Source: Methylorubrum aminovorans (GTDB lineage Bacteria; Pseudomonadota; Alphaproteobacteria; Rhizobiales; Beijerinckiaceae). Taken from it: DNA of 64,000 nucleotides. The position numbers and the translations under genes are program-made. How positions within the stretch are numbered: position 1 is the first letter of the stretch; every line of letters begins with the position of its first letter. Below are positions 61,522 through 64,000 of this stretch, in pieces. The notes below the pieces were generated by a model, which saw only the letters and a program-made list of their open reading frames with translations, was not told the origin of the DNA and searched no databases. Location of the stretch: contig NZ_BPRC01000001.1 of NCBI RefSeq assembly GCF_022179725.1, forward strand, positions 62,001-126,000, written 5' to 3'.

Positions 61522-62529
61522 ATGAGCGTCTCCGCTCCCTCCCTCACCGACCATGTCGCCGACATCGCCGCCGGCGCGCACGTCACCGCGGCCCGCTGGC
61601 TCAAGGGCACGCTCGCCCTGGCGCTCGCCGACGGCGGCGTGCTGCTGGCCCGCGACGGCGCCACCGAAACCGTTCCCGCCCACCCGGACAGCGGCATCCT
61701 CGTCGCGGCCGGCGACGGCACCCGGCTGGTGAGCGGGGGGGACGACGGCCGCGTGGTCGCCACCGACGCGGACGGCCGGTCGACCGAACTGGCGCGCGCC
61801 AAGAACGGCGGCTGGATCGACGCGCTGGCGCTCCACGGCGACGGCTCGGTCGCCTTCGCCTCGGGCCGCACGGTCGTCGCCCGCGACGCCAAGGGCCGGG
61901 AGAAGACCTTCACGGCGCCCACCACCGCGCGCGGCCTCGCCTTCGCGCCGAAGGGCTACCGGTTGGCGGTGGCGCACTACAACGGCGTCAGCCTCTGGTA
62001 CCCCAACCTCGAGACGCCGCCGGAATTCATCGAGTGGAAGGGCTCGCATCTCGACGTGACGTGGTCGCCCGATGGCCGCTTCGTCGTCTCGACCATGCAG
62101 GAGAACGCGCTGCACGGCTGGCGCCTCCAGCCCGATCGCGGCCACATGCGGATGTCGGGCTATCCGGCCAAGGTACGCTCGCTCTCCTGGTCGGCGGACG
62201 GCAAGTGGCTCGCCACCAGCGGCGCCGAGGCCGCCATCGTCTGGCCGTTCGACTCGAAGGAGGGCCCCACCGGCAAGGCGCCGCGAGAATGCGGCGTGCG
62301 GCCGGCACGGGTCTCGCAGGTCGCGTTCCACCCAAAGGCGCCGGTCCTGGCGATCGGCTACGAGGATGGCTGCGTGCTGCTGGTGCGCTTCTCCGACGCC
62401 TCGGAACTGCTGGTGCGCCCGGCGGTGCGGGGCAGCGCGGTCTCGGCGCTCGCTTGGGACGCCAACGGCGCCCGCCTCGCCTTCGGCTGCGCAGACGGCC
62501 GGGCCGGCCTGCTCACCCTGCCGGCCTGA
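61522..62529 (+). CDS. WD40-like beta-propeller protein
   Basis: 335-residue cytoplasmic protein made of repeated beta-propeller blades. Several blades end in the WD-type pattern (GSHLDVTWSPDGRFVVSTMQ, AKVRSLSWSADGKWLATSG, VSQVAFHPKAPVLAIGYEDG, VSALAWDANGARLAFGCADG), and about seven blades fit the length. The repeat is typical of interaction scaffolds. The next small gene starts 9 bp later, so they are cotranscribed. No partner is identifiable. Confidence 0.85.
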   Translation: MSVSAPSLTDHVADIAAGAHVTAARWLKGTLALALADGGVLLARDGATETVPAHPDSGILVAAGDGTRLVSGGDDGRVVATDADGRSTELARAKNGGWIDALALHGDGSVAFASGRTVVARDAKGREKTFTAPTTARGLAFAPKGYRLAVAHYNGVSLWYPNLETPPEFIEWKGSHLDVTWSPDGRFVVSTMQENALHGWRLQPDRGHMRMSGYPAKVRSLSWSADGKWLATSGAEAAIVWPFDSKEGPTGKAPRECGVRPARVSQVAFHPKAPVLAIGYEDGCVLLVRFSDASELLVRPAVRGSAVSALAWDANGARLAFGCADGRAGLLTLPA

Positions 62530-62538
62530 CGCCGCGTC

Positions 62539-62799
62539 GTGGCGCTGTTCGGACGCCGGCCAAAGCCCGACGCCGCCGCCCGGCGGCGGGTCGAGGCATG
62601 GCTGCGGAAGGCAGGCGGCTACGGCCTGGACACGGCGATCAGCGTGAGCGAGATCGTCTGCACCGACCCGTCCTGCCCCGGCACCGAGACGGTGGTCCTA
62701 CTGTTCCCGCCCGGTGAGAAGACGCGGGCGATCAAGATCGCCGGGGCGCTCGACGCCTTGAGCGAGGCGGATGTGGCGGCGGCTCTCGGGCAAGATTGA
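62539..62799 (+). CDS. Small conserved hypothetical protein with a CxxxxxC motif
   Basis: 86-residue protein starting with GTG at 62539. The centre reads VSEIVCTDPSCPGTETVVLLF, a two-cysteine block known from small Rhizobiales proteins of unknown function, followed by a helical end (GALDALSEADVAAALGQD). No signal peptide. It follows the WD40-like gene after 9 bp, which suggests the two work together. Function not assigned. Confidence 0.7.
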   Translation: MALFGRRPKPDAAARRRVEAWLRKAGGYGLDTAISVSEIVCTDPSCPGTETVVLLFPPGEKTRAIKIAGALDALSEADVAAALGQD

Positions 62800-62802
62800 A
62801 TC

Positions 62803-62829
62803 GCGACCCTCCCCGGGCGGGCGGGTCGC
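62803..62829 (+). terminator. Hairpin after the 86-residue gene
   Basis: Arms GCGACCC (62803-62809) and GGGTCGC (62823-62829), GC-rich loop, no T-run. Possible weak terminator before the DUF2937 gene. Confidence 0.35.
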
Positions 62830-62866
62830 CCTACAACCCGGCAGGCACCGCCGAAGGAAGACCTTG

Positions 62867-63397
62867 ATGTTCCGTGTCGTGCGAACGCTCGGCCTCGCCT
62901 TCGGGCTGCTCGCCGCGGTCATCGCCGCGCAGGCTCCGGAATTCGCCCAGCAATACACCCAGCGTCTTGGCGGGGCGCTGGACGAGCTGCGCCGCTCCAT
63001 CGCCTCGCTCGATGCCGACGCCAGGGCCACGGGCCGCAGCCGCGACGAGGCGTTGGCGCTGCTGCGCACCAACCCGGACGCCTTCATCGCCCGCCGCGGC
63101 GAGTCGGCTCGAGCCGATGTCGAGCGGCTGAAGCGGCTGGAGGCGCAGAAGCTCGCGCTCGACACCGCCGCGAGCCCGCTCGGACGCCTCACCGTGATGG
63201 CGCGCGACCCCGACATGGACATCGCGCGGGCCGCCTATCGCGACTACCAGCCGGCAGTACCGACGACGGCGGACGGCCTCGTCGCCGGCCTGCTCGGCTT
63301 CCTCGCCGCCTGGGGCGGCTGGCGCGTCACCAGCGATGTCGGCCGCCACCTCGCCCGCCGTCGCCGGCGCGCGCGGCCGCAAACCACGCCAGTTTGA
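62867..63397 (+). CDS. DUF2937 family membrane protein
   Basis: 176-residue protein with an N-terminal helix (about residues 5-22, TLGLAFGLLAAVIAAQA) and a C-terminal helix (about 144-160, GLVAGLLGFLAAWGGWRV) around a helical, charged middle. EFAQQYTQRLGGALDELRRSIASLDADA is the DUF2937 signature. The start is the ATG at 62867, with GGAAG 6 bp upstream. A basic tail of arginines ends it. Function unknown; the two-helix layout suggests an inner-membrane protein with a periplasmic coiled middle. Confidence 0.85.
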   Translation: MFRVVRTLGLAFGLLAAVIAAQAPEFAQQYTQRLGGALDELRRSIASLDADARATGRSRDEALALLRTNPDAFIARRGESARADVERLKRLEAQKLALDTAASPLGRLTVMARDPDMDIARAAYRDYQPAVPTTADGLVAGLLGFLAAWGGWRVTSDVGRHLARRRRRARPQTTPV

Positions 63398-63525
63398 CGC
63401 AAAATCTCGACTGATGCGCGGGGGGAGGTGTTGCAGCGCCTCTACAGCCCGGCCCACCCGCCTGCACTAGGTGTAGGCACGCGCCCGCACTCCGCAGGGG
63501 CGCCGGATCCGGTTCTCCCTCGATC

Positions 63526-64000
63526 ATGCCGCGTCCCCCGAACACGACGGTCGATCCCGCCCTCGACGCGGCGGCCCTTCTGCGCCGCATCGGCTTCTTC
63601 GGCCTGTTCGTGGTGCTGCCGGTGGCCGCGCAAGTCTCGCGCCGCGCCACCGTGGTGTTGGCGCCCATCGCCGTCGTGTTGCTGATCACCGCGAGCGCCA
63701 TCGACCAGCATCAGCGCGCCGTCGGTCCGGCCCTGAAGCGGCTGCTGACCGCACCCTCCTTCCTGGCCGGCATGCTGGTGGTGTTCTGGTCGGCGCTGTC
63801 GCTGGTCTGGACCCCATTTCCGGGACCGGCGAGCGAGCGGCTGGCCAACCTCGTCGCCACCGTGGTGATGACGCTGCTCGCCTATCTCGCGCTGCCCGAC
63901 CGGATGCGCTCGGCCAACCTCTACCTGCTGCCGCTCGGCGTCGGCGCCGCCGCCATCGTCGCGATCCTGATCAATCTCGTCGGCGACGCGATGCTCAAGG
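63526..64000 (+). CDS. O-antigen ligase/polymerase-like membrane protein (3' end cut)
   Basis: 158 codons from the ATG at 63526 to the window edge. At least four hydrophobic helices are visible, and VFWSALSLVWTPFPGPASERLANLV (about residues 86-110) matches the LSWSPFP segment in the gene at 20926, so the two are likely paralogues of the O-antigen ligase superfamily. The family signature GHPHN-type loop would lie beyond the edge, so the call rests on the N-terminal pattern only. Confidence 0.7.
   Translation, partial: MPRPPNTTVDPALDAAALLRRIGFFGLFVVLPVAAQVSRRATVVLAPIAVVLLITASAIDQHQRAVGPALKRLLTAPSFLAGMLVVFWSALSLVWTPFPGPASERLANLVATVVMTLLAYLALPDRMRSANLYLLPLGVGAAAIVAILINLVGDAMLK

Overview
This is a GC-rich chromosomal stretch from an alphaproteobacterium. 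The protein content, the alphaproteobacterial gene clusters (rlmH / murein hydrolase activator / ctpA / divergent polysaccharide deacetylase / rppH; rpiA / DUF2059 / gor) and the intergenic repeats point to the Methylobacterium/Methylorubrum group (Rhizobiales). That assignment is inferred from family resemblance, not from a search. I saw no rRNA, tRNA, CRISPR array, prophage or intact insertion sequence. About 59 protein genes are supported, most of them housekeeping or conserved hypothetical.

Layout. 1-3115 (minus): rppH, a DUF2939 protein and kup, which runs off the left edge. 3258-4946: a chemoreceptor gene with its own terminator and an operator-like inverted repeat. 5358-9921 (minus): rlmH, an envC-like gene, ctpA and yibQ, an overlapping envelope cluster from which rppH is now separated by the chemoreceptor. 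10165-13670: an MHS-type transporter and a membrane GGDEF-EAL protein. 13717-18719: an HCCA-isomerase-like protein, argG, a DUF4424 protein, a conserved hypothetical and gph, with two intergenic repeat elements. 18903-23567: a secreted protein, then rpiA, DUF2059, an O-antigen-ligase-like protein and gor. 23569-25712: a TAXI-type binding protein divergent from recX. 25799-28985: OsmC, then a radical-SAM gene translationally coupled to a DUF4130-UdgX fusion. 29161-30945: a zinc alcohol dehydrogenase and a membrane protein.

31134-35291: a lytic transglycosylase overlapping a DUF2336 protein, divergent from a degenerate CitE-like protein and a GST. 35457-38697: a glycine-zipper protein, flavin reductase, nitroreductase, secreted proteins and a 43-aa membrane peptide. 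38823-42589: a MocR regulator and a membrane spermidine-synthase-like gene with an in-frame TAG. 42591-48054 (minus): thrS, a hypothetical, a ROK kinase and dctA. 48568-52932: ileS-lspA and a secreted protein. 53125-55875: an M16 peptidase pair. 56059-58808: a glyoxalase-fold dioxygenase, fpr and bioD. 58890-64000: secreted proteins, a single-domain response regulator, DUF1275, WD40-like, DUF2937 and a second O-antigen-ligase-like gene cut by the right edge.

The most interesting points are: (a) the rSAM/DUF4130-UdgX pair, in which the UdgX part keeps its covalent-trap motif but the protein has no cysteine and so cannot hold the family's iron-sulfur cluster by cysteine; (b) an amber codon that splits an otherwise intact membrane spermidine-synthase-like gene in a single frame; (c) a very stable hairpin at the predicted yibQ start; (d) a CitE-like protein that keeps the barrel pattern but lacks catalytic motifs; and (e) at least three families of intergenic palindromic elements.
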